Positions 26,883-34,116 of a stretch of DNA of 34,116 bases are shown piece after piece (positions within the stretch are counted from its first letter, which is position 1; each line of letters starts with the position of its first letter). The translations under genes were made by a program, and so were the position numbers. The stretch comes from Trichomonas tenax (taxonomy: Eukaryota; Parabasalia; Trichomonadida; Trichomonadidae): contig JALKBU010000543.1 in NCBI GenBank assembly GCA_023091735.1, forward strand, positions 1 to 34,116, in the 5' to 3' direction. The notes beneath the pieces are model-generated. The model did not search any database, was not told the origin of the DNA, and worked only from the letters and a program-made list of their open reading frames with translations.

Positions 26883-28496
26883 ATGAGTTCGAACTCAGAT
26901 ATTGATCATTCTTCGCTTGTTGACGAAGCGTCGGAATACATGAAAGAACGCGGATATCCGAATCACTTCCAGGCACAGTTTATTTCGCTGATTGCCGAAG
27001 AAGTTAAAAAATGTAATAACCAAAAACTGAAGTATTATCAGCCGAAATTCAAATCAGGCAATACCATTGCGTGGCGCATCGCGAATAAGGTAGTTTTGGA
27101 CTATCTTTCTCAGCTCAATCTCGTTATAACGAATCAAACTATCGCACTAGAAATATCTGGTCACGAAGAACCTATCTACGAGCAATACTACGATGAGGGC
27201 AATGTTGATCAATATCTTACAGACCTCATTACAAATTATGGATATAATCCTGATACAATTGAGGAAAGAATCGAATATCTTTATGATACTGCAAATGTTG
27301 ACGAGAAATTGAACCAAAATCATGAAGAAAAGCAGGCTGAAGAGAAGCCTAAGGTTGAAAAGAAAGCTGAAGAGCCAAAACCAAAGAAGGAGGAACCAAA
27401 ATCTGGTTTATCATTCAACCTGAAGCTTGGAAACGCTGAAGCCAAACTTACTCTTGGCGGAAAGAAGGATTCTGATGAAAAAGATAATGATGTTGATTTT
27501 GATATCGATTTAAACGATGATTCTGATAAAGAAGAAGCTCTGAAGCCAGCTCCAGTCAAGGAACAGCCTAAACCTGCTCCAGTTAAAGAACAACCAAAAC
27601 CAGTAATTAAACAGGAAAGTGATCATGATTTTGAATTCGACATTGATGATGATGAAGAAGAAAAAGAAGAAAAGCCAAAGCCAGCTCTAGCGCCAGTAAA
27701 AGAACAATCAAAGGAAGATGATTTTGATGTTGACTTTGGTGATGATGAAGAGGAGGAAGAGAAACCAAAGCCAGTTGCAGCTAAACCAGTTCCAGCACAA
27801 GTTAAAGAGAAACCAAAGCCAGTAATTCAACAGGAAAGTGAACATGATTTTGAAATCGAAGAAGAAAAGCCAAAACCAGTTGCAGCTAAACCAGCTCCAG
27901 TTACTGCAAAGCCATCTCCAGTCAAAGAACAGCCAAAGGAAGACGATTTCGAAGTTGACGATATAGATATCGAAATTGATGATGAAGAAACTCATCAGCC
28001 AACCATAGCACAAATTAAATCAACAGTACAATCTCCAAAAGCAGCACCAGCCAAGAACGAATCCGAGAATGATGACATTGATTTCGAGATTGACATTGGT
28101 GATAGTAATGATGAAGAAAAACCAGCACCGATCCAAGCAAAGCCTGCTCCAGTACAGCCAAAGCAAAAACCAGTTCAACAAGCAGTTGATGATGAAGAAG
28201 AGGAAATCCAAGACATTTTCGAAGAATTCGATGAGGATGCTCCACAACATGACGGACACGCTGCTGCTCCAAACTCAGCAGAAGGAAGCCAGGAGTTGGA
28301 TATTGACTTCGCTGACGAAGAAGAAGATATCGATGTCCAAATGGAAGATGATGGAGGACACTTCATGATCACGCAGCCTCAAACTACATCAAGCCAGCGC
28401 GGTTTGGACTCTCCAACAGGCCGTGACGATGATATGTCGTACAGATTCGACGATGACGAGGAAGAAGAAGGAGATGGTGACCCGTTTGATTTCTAA
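26883..28496 (+). CDS. Acidic protein with LisH-like N-terminus
   Basis: This is a 537-residue protein. Residues 10-95 are helical and end in a segment (WRIANKVVLDYLSQLNLVIT, 64-83) that looks like a LisH motif as in FOP/OFD1/TONNEAU-type centrosome and basal-body proteins: Val-Leu-x-Tyr-Leu, then an x-Leu-x-x-Thr turn. The remainder is disordered and low-complexity, with imperfect repeats of PVKEQPKP, KPVIxQESxHDFE and KPVAAKP alternating with Asp/Glu blocks (Asp-Phe-Glu-Ile-type). The last residues are DGDPFDF, which includes a DPF. The ATG at 26883 opens the helical part; no Inr is seen. A LisH role (dimerisation, basal body) is inference; the acidic tail could serve chaperone-like or nuclear roles. 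Confidence 0.75.
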   Translation: MSSNSDIDHSSLVDEASEYMKERGYPNHFQAQFISLIAEEVKKCNNQKLKYYQPKFKSGNTIAWRIANKVVLDYLSQLNLVITNQTIALEISGHEEPIYEQYYDEGNVDQYLTDLITNYGYNPDTIEERIEYLYDTANVDEKLNQNHEEKQAEEKPKVEKKAEEPKPKKEEPKSGLSFNLKLGNAEAKLTLGGKKDSDEKDNDVDFDIDLNDDSDKEEALKPAPVKEQPKPAPVKEQPKPVIKQESDHDFEFDIDDDEEEKEEKPKPALAPVKEQSKEDDFDVDFGDDEEEEEKPKPVAAKPVPAQVKEKPKPVIQQESEHDFEIEEEKPKPVAAKPAPVTAKPSPVKEQPKEDDFEVDDIDIEIDDEETHQPTIAQIKSTVQSPKAAPAKNESENDDIDFEIDIGDSNDEEKPAPIQAKPAPVQPKQKPVQQAVDDEEEEIQDIFEEFDEDAPQHDGHAAAPNSAEGSQELDIDFADEEEDIDVQMEDDGGHFMITQPQTTSSQRGLDSPTGRDDDMSYRFDDDEEEEGDGDPFDF

Positions 28497-28871
28497 ATTC
28501 ATCATGTATAAATATTTGAATATTCATGTAAAATATTTTCTTTTTTTCTTTAATATAAATTAGATATCTTGAAATTGAAATGATATGAAGCCATAAACTA
28601 TACACGCAATCATAAAGTTCAAAAATTAAAAGTTTCGGCTTATCAAAATTAACAGAAAGCGTATTTTTATTCCCAAATATTTAGCTATCACTTAAAATTA
28701 AAGCAAAAATTCGTTATTACAAGGATACCGATGATAAAATTGATGAAAATCTATGTAATATAGTTGCAAATCCATGAAATCGGAATTAGATCGAAAAAAT
28801 ATGTGCGAAAAAAGTGAAAACATCGGTTTAAAGAACAAATATCGTTTACAGTATCTAACAAATCCCGTATT
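28497..28871. other. Convergent 3' spacer
   Basis: This is AT-rich sequence between the stops of the LisH gene (+) and the small minus-strand gene. Nothing else is visible. Confidence 0.5.
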
Positions 28872-29279
28872 TTAAGCGCCTCGTCTATGAATCTTCGTAA
28901 AAACGGCATTAAATATTTTCTTATCAATCAAGGATAATTGAACGTACGACAAGTCCTGGATGGAGAGTACGCGAACATGCTTCGAATAAACCTTCGCGAG
29001 GTTCCTGTTGAACGCCTGGTGGTACTTTATGCAATGTTTTGCGATATAATTCATTGCATCGAGTGGCGTATCGAATTTGTAGTCGTTGTTATGTCTCTCG
29101 AACGGCACGAATGGGACTTTGTCTGTTATGTATTCGAAATTAGGCAAATCGAGAATCAATGACTTAGGAACATCCAATACCATTTGATTCACTGCTGCCG
29201 GCGCCTGAACGATCTGTTGAGGGAAAACAGGTGCCTGTGGGTACATGAATTGGTACGCATACGTGTTTTGAGAAAACAT
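28872..29279 (-). CDS. Small protein of unknown function
   Basis: Starting at ATG 29279 the protein has 135 residues: a Tyr/Pro/Gln/Val-rich N-terminus (residues 1-45), then a helical C-terminal half (LDAMNYIAKHCIKYHQAFNR and SIQDLSYVQLSLIDKKIF). The frame extends up to ATG 29339, which would add a Phe-rich, signal-like 20 residues. I prefer 29279 because an Inr (TCACA, 29289-29293) lies 12 nt before it, so the upstream ATG would precede the transcription start. If that is wrong, the protein would be secreted or membrane-anchored. I do not recognise a family. Confidence 0.65.
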   Translation of the reverse strand: MFSQNTYAYQFMYPQAPVFPQQIVQAPAAVNQMVLDVPKSLILDLPNFEYITDKVPFVPFERHNNDYKFDTPLDAMNYIAKHCIKYHQAFNRNLAKVYSKHVRVLSIQDLSYVQLSLIDKKIFNAVFTKIHRRGA

Positions 29280-29288
29280 TAAAATAAA

Positions 29289-29293
29289 TGTGA
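29289..29293 (-). promoter_or_regulatory. Initiator that decides the start of the 28872-29279 gene
   Basis: On the minus strand TCACA fits TCA+1 Py(T/A); the A is at 29291, 12 nt before ATG 29279 and downstream of ATG 29339. Confidence 0.55.
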
Positions 29294-29339
29294 GAAAAAA
29301 AAACTCAAGAAAACAAAAAAATAAATTTTTATTTATCAT

Positions 29340-30436
29340 TAGAAGATAACTATATATTATGTTGTCAATTTTTTGAATTGAAACTTTATTGAAATTTTGA
29401 AAACCAAAATAATTATCTTATATTATTGATATATATTTTGAAAAACTGAAAATTTTTGCTCTTTAATTTTAACGTTCCATTCAAAAATGATAAATTTGTA
29501 ATCCATATACAATAAATATGGTATAAAAATTGAGATAGCAAAGAAAAATAAATTTGACTTTTTGTAAAGTTTACGTGGCAGTGATTTACATTCTTTTTAT
29601 TTTTTCTCATAGCTCGAAAACGAGAGTGCAACAGTTACTTATTGAGGCGAACGGTAACTCTGATAACTCTCATTAGGACGATTTTACAAAGATACCGAAA
29701 AAAATTATTTTCTTGAATGCGAAACAATGGCTATTGAGATCATCATCGGTTGCCCCTTCTCTCATTTCTTGTTGAGACATTCTAGGATCTTGAATAGAAA
29801 TCGTTTCAAAGAAGAGATCTAAACATTTGTTTAAATACTTGACATCTAAGCTCGTAGAGCATATAAATGAACTAATATATTGACTTTAGATTTATACGTT
29901 TAAACTTATATGAATATAATCTTCTATTTGGATTGATATCGAATATTTATTCTCCGTTATCTACTCACTACAATTTCACAATATACTCATCTATAAAATC
30001 ACTTTTCATTATACTAACACACTGTCATAACTGAAGGAATTATATTCTCCATAAAAAATATCATCAATAGCATGGATTTATAATAGGTTGATATTGTTGA
30101 CAGATTGAAGCTGAATAGATGGTTATAGATCATGATTGCTCATTTTGTATTGATCCTGAGATATCACTACATCTTCATCAAATTAAGAAATTAGACCATT
30201 TTAACACTTAAACAATAATATCATCAGTGGATCAAATAGGGATATCTTGTCAAAATTGACTTTTATTGCTAAGATATCATTTGAAATTGATATGTGAAGC
30301 CAAAATCGAAATAATTCTCCAGGGAATGTAATAAGAAAGAGGTTGAAAGTAAGGACAAAGAAGTTCTGGGGCTTGAAAAAGCTTGGTAAATTAAAAAATT
30401 AATATTTTAAAAAAATCAGTAATAAAATATGCACGC
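29340..30436. other. Intergenic 1.1 kb
   Basis: This lies between the small minus-strand gene and the histone H3 3' end. It holds one possible gene fragment (29673-29891, listed separately) and a TTACGTGGCAGT word at 29571-29582. The rest is AT-rich and shows no gene or RNA. Confidence 0.4.
29673..29891 (-). pseudogene. Possible gene fragment of unknown family
   Basis: A minus-strand frame is open for about 70 codons (LDVKYLNKCLDLFFETISIQ, MREGATDDDLNSHCFAFKK) and ends at TAA 29673-29675. It starts after a TAA with no ATG at its head. Composition is more protein-like than most chance frames here, but I cannot name a family. Confidence 0.3.
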
Positions 30437-30853
30437 TTAGTTGCGTTCGCCGCGAATTCTCATAGCAAGCTGAACATCACGCTCCATGATTGTAACACGA
30501 TTGGCGTGAATAGCGCAAAGGTTTGTGTCCTCGAAGAGGCCGACGAGGTAGGCCTCAGCTGCCTCCTGAAGGGCAGCGATAGCGGAGGACTGGAAACGAA
30601 GATCTCCACGGAATCCGGAAGCGATTTCTCTGACGAGACGCTGGAATGGGAGCTTACGGATGAGGAGATCTGTAGACTTCTGGTACTTACGGATTTCACG
30701 GAGGGCGACTGTACCTGGTCTGAATCTGTGCTGCTTCTTAGCGCCCTGAGAATCGACTGTTGGAATAGCCTTGCGGGCGGCCTTGGCACCGAGGGACTTA
30801 CGTGGTGTCTTTCCACCTGTTGTCTTTCTAGCTGTTTGCTTTGTACGAGCCAT
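30437..30853 (-). CDS. Histone H3
   Basis: This is a 138-residue core histone that packs DNA in nucleosomes. The N-tail keeps K4, K9, K14, K18, K23 and K27 and begins [18 protein letters not shown]. Differences from canonical H3: S10 is Thr, S28 is Ala, the region around K36 is changed and two residues longer ([13 protein letters not shown]), and K79 is Arg ([11 protein letters not shown]). The histone fold ([31 protein letters not shown]) is conserved. It is not CENP-A: the loop and tail are too canonical. The start is ATG 30853; the frame reads on through TTG 30856 but the Inr and ARTKQ fix the ATG. The stop is TAA. Codons are C-ending; no histone partner gene is adjacent in this window. 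Confidence 0.97.
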   Translation of the reverse strand: MARTKQTARKTTGGKTPRKSLGAKAARKAIPTVDSQGAKKQHRFRPGTVALREIRKYQKSTDLLIRKLPFQRLVREIASGFRGDLRFQSSAIAALQEAAEAYLVGLFEDTNLCAIHANRVTIMERDVQLAMRIRGERN

Positions 30854-30863
30854 CAAAAATAAT

Positions 30864-30868
30864 TATGA
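30864..30868 (-). promoter_or_regulatory. Initiator (Inr) for histone H3
   Basis: On the minus strand TCATA fits TCA+1 Py(T/A); the A at 30866 gives a 13-nt leader. Confidence 0.65.
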
Positions 30869-30903
30869 AAAATTTTCAAAGATTTTCAAAAATTTTTTAA
30901 GAT

Positions 30904-31151
30904 TTATGTGTCAAATCAATAAAACCTTAATAAAACGAAATTACTTCCTATGTTGTATTATAAAACATCGAAAAAGTGAAATTCGAAAATATAATTTGAC
31001 AATTTACATGACATATTGAAAATAAAAATCCGAAAAACTGGAAATTTACATGGCAAGCTTTGAAAATTTTTTCTTTATTAATAATTACAAACATGGTATA
31101 TTGAGTTGTTTCTGAAATCTTCGGAATAAAATTGATAAATTATGTGTCAAA
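30904..31151. promoter_or_regulatory. Cluster of TTAYRTGDCA elements upstream of H3
   Basis: TTATGTGTCAAA occurs twice exactly (30904-30915 and 31140-31151), with TTACATGACATA (31004-31015) and TTACATGGCAAG (31046-31057) between. All read in the same direction on the plus strand. The 19-mer TTTGACAATTTACATGACA (30995-31013) nearly matches 26854-26873, which lies before the LisH gene. Confidence 0.5.
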
Positions 31152-31630
31152 ATTTTGTGCGAAAATCTCGACTATTGGATTTAATCTTGGTAAATGCACT
31201 GAAGCGTAAATTTTAAATCTTTGGAAGAAAATCAGTAAATTAAATTGTGGATGAAAATTATTGCGTGGTTAAGCGATTGACAGAGAGTGACTTTGAAGTC
31301 TTTGGTTGGTTCTCCTTACCTGTGAATCATCTCGATAAAATCTTTTGTAATTTTTTAATATATCGATAATTATAAGCAGTTGAAAAGAACATTGAGTGTC
31401 TTTATAAAGCCTTTCTTGTCTTAATTATATTTCTTGATTTTAGGGAGAAAATATCAAAAATGGATATTTTGGGTCATTTGATGGAATTTTCGTAGCAATA
31501 TGCTTGGGATCTAAAATATCATATGACAACGTTCGGCATTTGTTGAAAAATTAATACATTTTGAATTTTTTTGTCGTTATGGAAAAGATTTCGATGTATA
31601 TTGCTCTCTTTTGCTGGGTGAACATATAAA
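31152..31630. other. Intergenic between H3 promoter and the 31631 gene
   Basis: This is AT-rich with no open frame that I would call a gene and no recognisable repeat. Confidence 0.45.
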
Positions 31631-32242
31631 CTATTTCTTGGATTCTTGAAGTGATTCCTCGACTTTTACGATGAGATTGTTGATCTTCCAGTCTATCATA
31701 GAGTAAGTCTTTCTCATGTACTGTACAGACAAATCGACTTTGCTCGAAGAATCACGACATTGAACTGGATCTTGTAATAAAGTAAAACAATATTGTAGAT
31801 ATGCGTTTTTTGTCTTCAGCGATAGCCTCTTCTTTTTCAATAACTCTATTTCAGCCTCCAACTCCGGAATATTATCCGGAATATATTCATCTGCAGGATT
31901 GCGAACAATTTGATGATGCTGTATAGGAGGCTGTATCGGAGGTGTTACTTGCGGCATTATATTTTGCGGACAAAGCTTCCAAACAATATCTCCTGTCGAA
32001 ATAAGTCTAAATAGTTGAAATATCGGCACCCCGTTCATCTTCATCGATAGAGCGACGGCTACTTGTGTATCGTTGACAGGGAATGGAAGCCTTCTCGAGT
32101 TATTTACTAAAGCAATTATTTGAGGAACCGTTAATCCGTATTCGTGGCCTTGCCCTGGCATCGACGCGTGAGCAACAACCTCCCTGACAACATTGAGTAT
32201 TGATATCTCGTTCTGACTCAAAACAATCGGACGTTCATGCAT
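31631..32242 (-). CDS. Protein of unknown function with C-terminal coiled coil
   Basis: This is a 203-residue protein. Residues 8-95 form a compact helical/strand region that could be a winged helix (YGLTVPQIIALVNNSRR, then VNDTQVAVALSMKMNG and a hydrophobic strand LISTGDIVWKL). A Pro/Gln linker (about 98-115) follows, then a coiled coil (IPELEAEIELLKKKRLSLKT) and a final helical segment. There is no signal or membrane segment. ATG 32242 lies 7 nt after an Inr (TCACA). A DNA-binding or complex-subunit role is conceivable but only from shape; I do not recognise the family. Confidence 0.8.
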   Translation of the reverse strand: MHERPIVLSQNEISILNVVREVVAHASMPGQGHEYGLTVPQIIALVNNSRRLPFPVNDTQVAVALSMKMNGVPIFQLFRLISTGDIVWKLCPQNIMPQVTPPIQPPIQHHQIVRNPADEYIPDNIPELEAEIELLKKKRLSLKTKNAYLQYCFTLLQDPVQCRDSSSKVDLSVQYMRKTYSMIDWKINNLIVKVEESLQESKK

Positions 32243-32246
32243 AAAA

Positions 32247-32251
32247 TGTGA
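32247..32251 (-). promoter_or_regulatory. Initiator (Inr) for the 31631-32242 gene
   Basis: On the minus strand TCACA fits TCA+1 Py(T/A), with A at 32249 and a 7-nt leader. Confidence 0.6.
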
Positions 32252-32519
32252 TAATTTTTGTCTGATTGTAAAAAATTCTTTAGGTTTTTGTAATTTTCTT
32301 GCATATTTCTTTTAATTTTTGATAAAATTAAAAAATTTATAATTGGAAATTAGTTATATTATCCATAGTACTGTTATATTACGCTACTTTGTCAAATTCA
32401 AAATATTGTGAATAAAAGCAAAAATTATTCGAATTTTATCTGTTAATTGTATCGTAGGCCCTATATTCGAAGTTTTAACATGTTATGAAAATCAAATTTT
32501 ATCGATGCTAAAATCAGCG

Positions 32520-33120
32520 TTATAAGAAGGCATTCAATCGACACATCTTTCCAGTTCTCATTGGTTTATAAATTTGCTTGATTTGCAATAATAACACTGG
32601 CTTTTGAGTCGATCTGTCGTATTTTAAAGCAACGTATTCGATTTTCAAAATTTATCTTCTAAAATTATACTATGAACATTAAGAGCCTCAAAAACAGCGA
32701 TTGGAAGACTTAAAATTACATCAAAAATTCACGTATTTTTTATTTCATAAACAAATTCTCTTTAGTATTCTTCTCTAATACATCTGTACACTGTTTCAAG
32801 TAACGGTGTGGTTCTTGGTACATCAAATCCAATGAAATTTATATATGTTAGTGTATAAAATTTTCTTGATTTTGATATCCAAACCAAATATGTCAAATGA
32901 AGCTATGCATTAGATATTAAATGATGTAGAAAAGCTTTGTTAATAGGAGTGTTCGTAATAAATCTTGAAAATAGTACAAATTCGAAAATCAAAATTTTTA
33001 ATATTCGTGATATAAAAATAGATGTAACGAATTATGAATATGGTCATCGTTGAAAATGTATTTACAGAATAGCTCGGGACTAATTCGATGTATTAATGGA
33101 TTTGTGTTTTGATTTAGTAC
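32520..33120 (-). pseudogene. Decayed gene of unknown family
   Basis: On the minus strand an open stretch from 33120 (RISPELFCKYIFNDDHIHNS) runs into stops. After a frameshift a frame from about 32908 reads FIGFDVPRTTPLLETVYRCI, stops at TAA 32762-32764 and TGA 32729-32731, yet continues in phase as LSLPIAVFEALNVHSIIL. A further frameshift near 32650 leads to YVALKYDRSTQKPVLLLQIK and TAA 32520-32522. Each piece alone could be chance, but in-phase continuation across two stops and similar composition suggest one dead gene. I do not recognise it. Confidence 0.45.
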
Positions 33121-33266
33121 TTAATATTGGCATTGAGAATGTGTTATTTAAGGGAATCGATTAAATAGTTATGTCTTTCGTTAATACTTTATCTTTATAA
33201 CTTTAATCTCAAGCTATAAAAATAAAACTTCATTTAACACAAGAATAAGAATCAGTTTATAGAGAT
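33121..33266. other. 3' flank of the malic enzyme gene
   Basis: A short AT-rich spacer; nothing else is seen. Confidence 0.5.
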
Positions 33267-34116
33267 TTAGTAGAGTGGCTCGTATTCGGCGGATGGGTCG
33301 AAGAGCTGAGCCTTCATCCAGTCCTTGAGCTCTGTGCCCTTTGGTGGGACAGCTGTTGCGAGCTCCTCCTTGATGAGGTACTTAGCAACATCGAGAGCGA
33401 TGCCGAAGGAGTAGTCACGGATCTTGTTGAGTGGTGGGAGAAGGTTGCCCTCATCGTGATCTTCCTTCTTGACGAGGGAAGCGAGGGATTCGGCGGCAAC
33501 TTCGAAGACCTTGCCTGGGCAGTGGCGAGCCTTTGTTGTGACGAGGGCGTAGCCGACAGCTGGGAAGATCCAGGAGTTGTTAGACTGGGCTGTAACGACC
33601 TTCTTGCCGTTGACGATCTCGTCTGGGAATGGAGAGCCTGTAGCGCAGAGAGCCTTGCCCTTGGACCATTTGTAGACATCGTGTGGCTTAGCCTCAGCCT
33701 TGACTGTTGGGTTGGAGAGTGGCATGATGACTGGGCGCTCGCAGTTCTTGCATGTAGCCTCGACGATCTCCTTTGTGATGAGTCCTGGAACACCAGAAAC
33801 GCCGATGACGCATGTAGCCTTGAACTTCTTGACACCCTCGATGACGGAGCCGTAGACTTCCATGTTGTGCATGTATGGCTTGTTGAAGTTGTAGAGATCC
33901 TTACGGCCAGCATGGACCATGCCACGGTGATCGAACATGATGATGTTCTTCTCAGCATCCTTGCGGGAGATGCCACCGCGGGAAACGGCCATATCAACGA
34001 TGAGGTTAGCAATGCCTGTAGCAGCAGAGCCAGCGCCGATGAAGATGATCTTCTGGTCCTTGAGATCTGGAACACCCTCCATGTGTGTGGCAGAGGCGAG
34101 TGTAGCAGCAGCGACG
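33267..34116 (-). CDS. Malic enzyme, hydrogenosomal type (5' end outside window)
   Basis: The last 282 codons of a large-form malic enzyme, which oxidatively decarboxylates malate to pyruvate and CO2 while reducing NAD(P)+; in trichomonads it feeds pyruvate into the hydrogenosome (the abundant protein once called AP65). Visible: Rossmann loop IFIGAGSAATGIANLI, acidic FDHRGMV after the second strand, MPLSNPTVKAEA, ATGSPFPDEI, and QSNNSWIFPAVG, all family signatures. The frame continues upstream of Met 34082 to the window edge (VAAATLASATH), so that Met is not the start; the family is about 560 residues, so half is missing, including the N-terminal targeting region. The stop is TAA followed by A. 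Codons are strongly C-ending, indicating high expression. Confidence 0.95.
   Translation of the reverse strand, partial: VAAATLASATHMEGVPDLKDQKIIFIGAGSAATGIANLIVDMAVSRGGISRKDAEKNIIMFDHRGMVHAGRKDLYNFNKPYMHNMEVYGSVIEGVKKFKATCVIGVSGVPGLITKEIVEATCKNCERPVIMPLSNPTVKAEAKPHDVYKWSKGKALCATGSPFPDEIVNGKKVVTAQSNNSWIFPAVGYALVTTKARHCPGKVFEVAAESLASLVKKEDHDEGNLLPPLNKIRDYSFGIALDVAKYLIKEELATAVPPKGTELKDWMKAQLFDPSAEYEPLY

Noticed and set aside
30012..30025. ACTAACACACTG, close to the trichomonad branch-site/3' splice motif ACTAACACACAG
   Set aside because: The final AG is TG, there is no open frame on either side and no GTATGT-like 5' site nearby.
1..34116. CRISPR arrays, rRNA, operons or a bacterial-type defence island
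   Set aside because: No regular spacer-repeat array, no rRNA signature, and genes are single-exon eukaryotic units with individual promoters.

Overview
The window looks like a piece of a parabasalid (Trichomonas/Tritrichomonas-type) nuclear genome. It is AT-rich and protein genes occupy both strands. No gene shows an intron. Several genes carry the short parabasalid Initiator (TCA+1 Py T/A) 7-25 nt upstream of the ATG. The right end holds a malic enzyme of the large hydrogenosomal type, and a tyrosine-kinase-like (TKL) kinase, a BEACH protein and ankyrin/beta-helix remnants fit the same lineage. I cannot separate the genera from sequence alone.

Layout. 1-760: decayed mobile-element pieces (a tyrosine-recombinase-like scrap and a DDE-transposase-like C-terminus). 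1590-2252: coiled-coil protein. 2983-4569: chaperonin subunit CCT zeta. 4805-4875: tRNA-Gly(GCC). 5178-6056(-) and 6298-6642(+): a divergent pair, a seven-transmembrane receptor-like protein and a small Cys/His-rich protein. 6949-14625(-): a giant PH-BEACH-WD40 protein. 15708-16028: a thioredoxin-like protein. 16.0-17.5 kb: gene debris, including a broken beta-helix surface-type gene. 17541-19022(-): an armadillo-like acidic protein. 19445-22027(+): an ArfGAP with a long DPF-repeat tail. 22139-24535(-): a TKL kinase with a helical-repeat tail. 25.2-26.6 kb: a broken helical-repeat gene, AT repeats and an ankyrin scrap. 26883-28496(+): an acidic protein with a LisH-like N-terminus. 28872-29279(-): a small unknown protein. 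30437-30853(-): histone H3. 31631-32242(-): an unknown protein with a coiled coil. 32.5-33.1 kb: another decayed gene. 33267-34116(-): malic enzyme, cut by the window edge.

There is no operon logic; genes are transcribed singly. Several products touch membrane traffic (ArfGAP with AP-2-type DPF motifs, BEACH protein), signalling (TKL kinase, 7TM protein), protein folding (CCT), redox (thioredoxin) and hydrogenosomal carbon metabolism (malic enzyme). The highly expressed class (thioredoxin, malic enzyme, H3, CCT) uses C-ending codons and the Inr promoter.

The most interesting signals are regulatory and evolutionary: a 12-mer upstream element (TTACATGTCAAA and variants) shared by at least four genes, a ~20-bp-phased ACCC array in front of the ArfGAP gene, a GPCR-like 7TM protein with the expected disulfide cysteines, an H3 with substitutions at S10, S28 and K79, and at least three broken genes that lie in apparently empty DNA. 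I did not find a clear new defence or mobile system.
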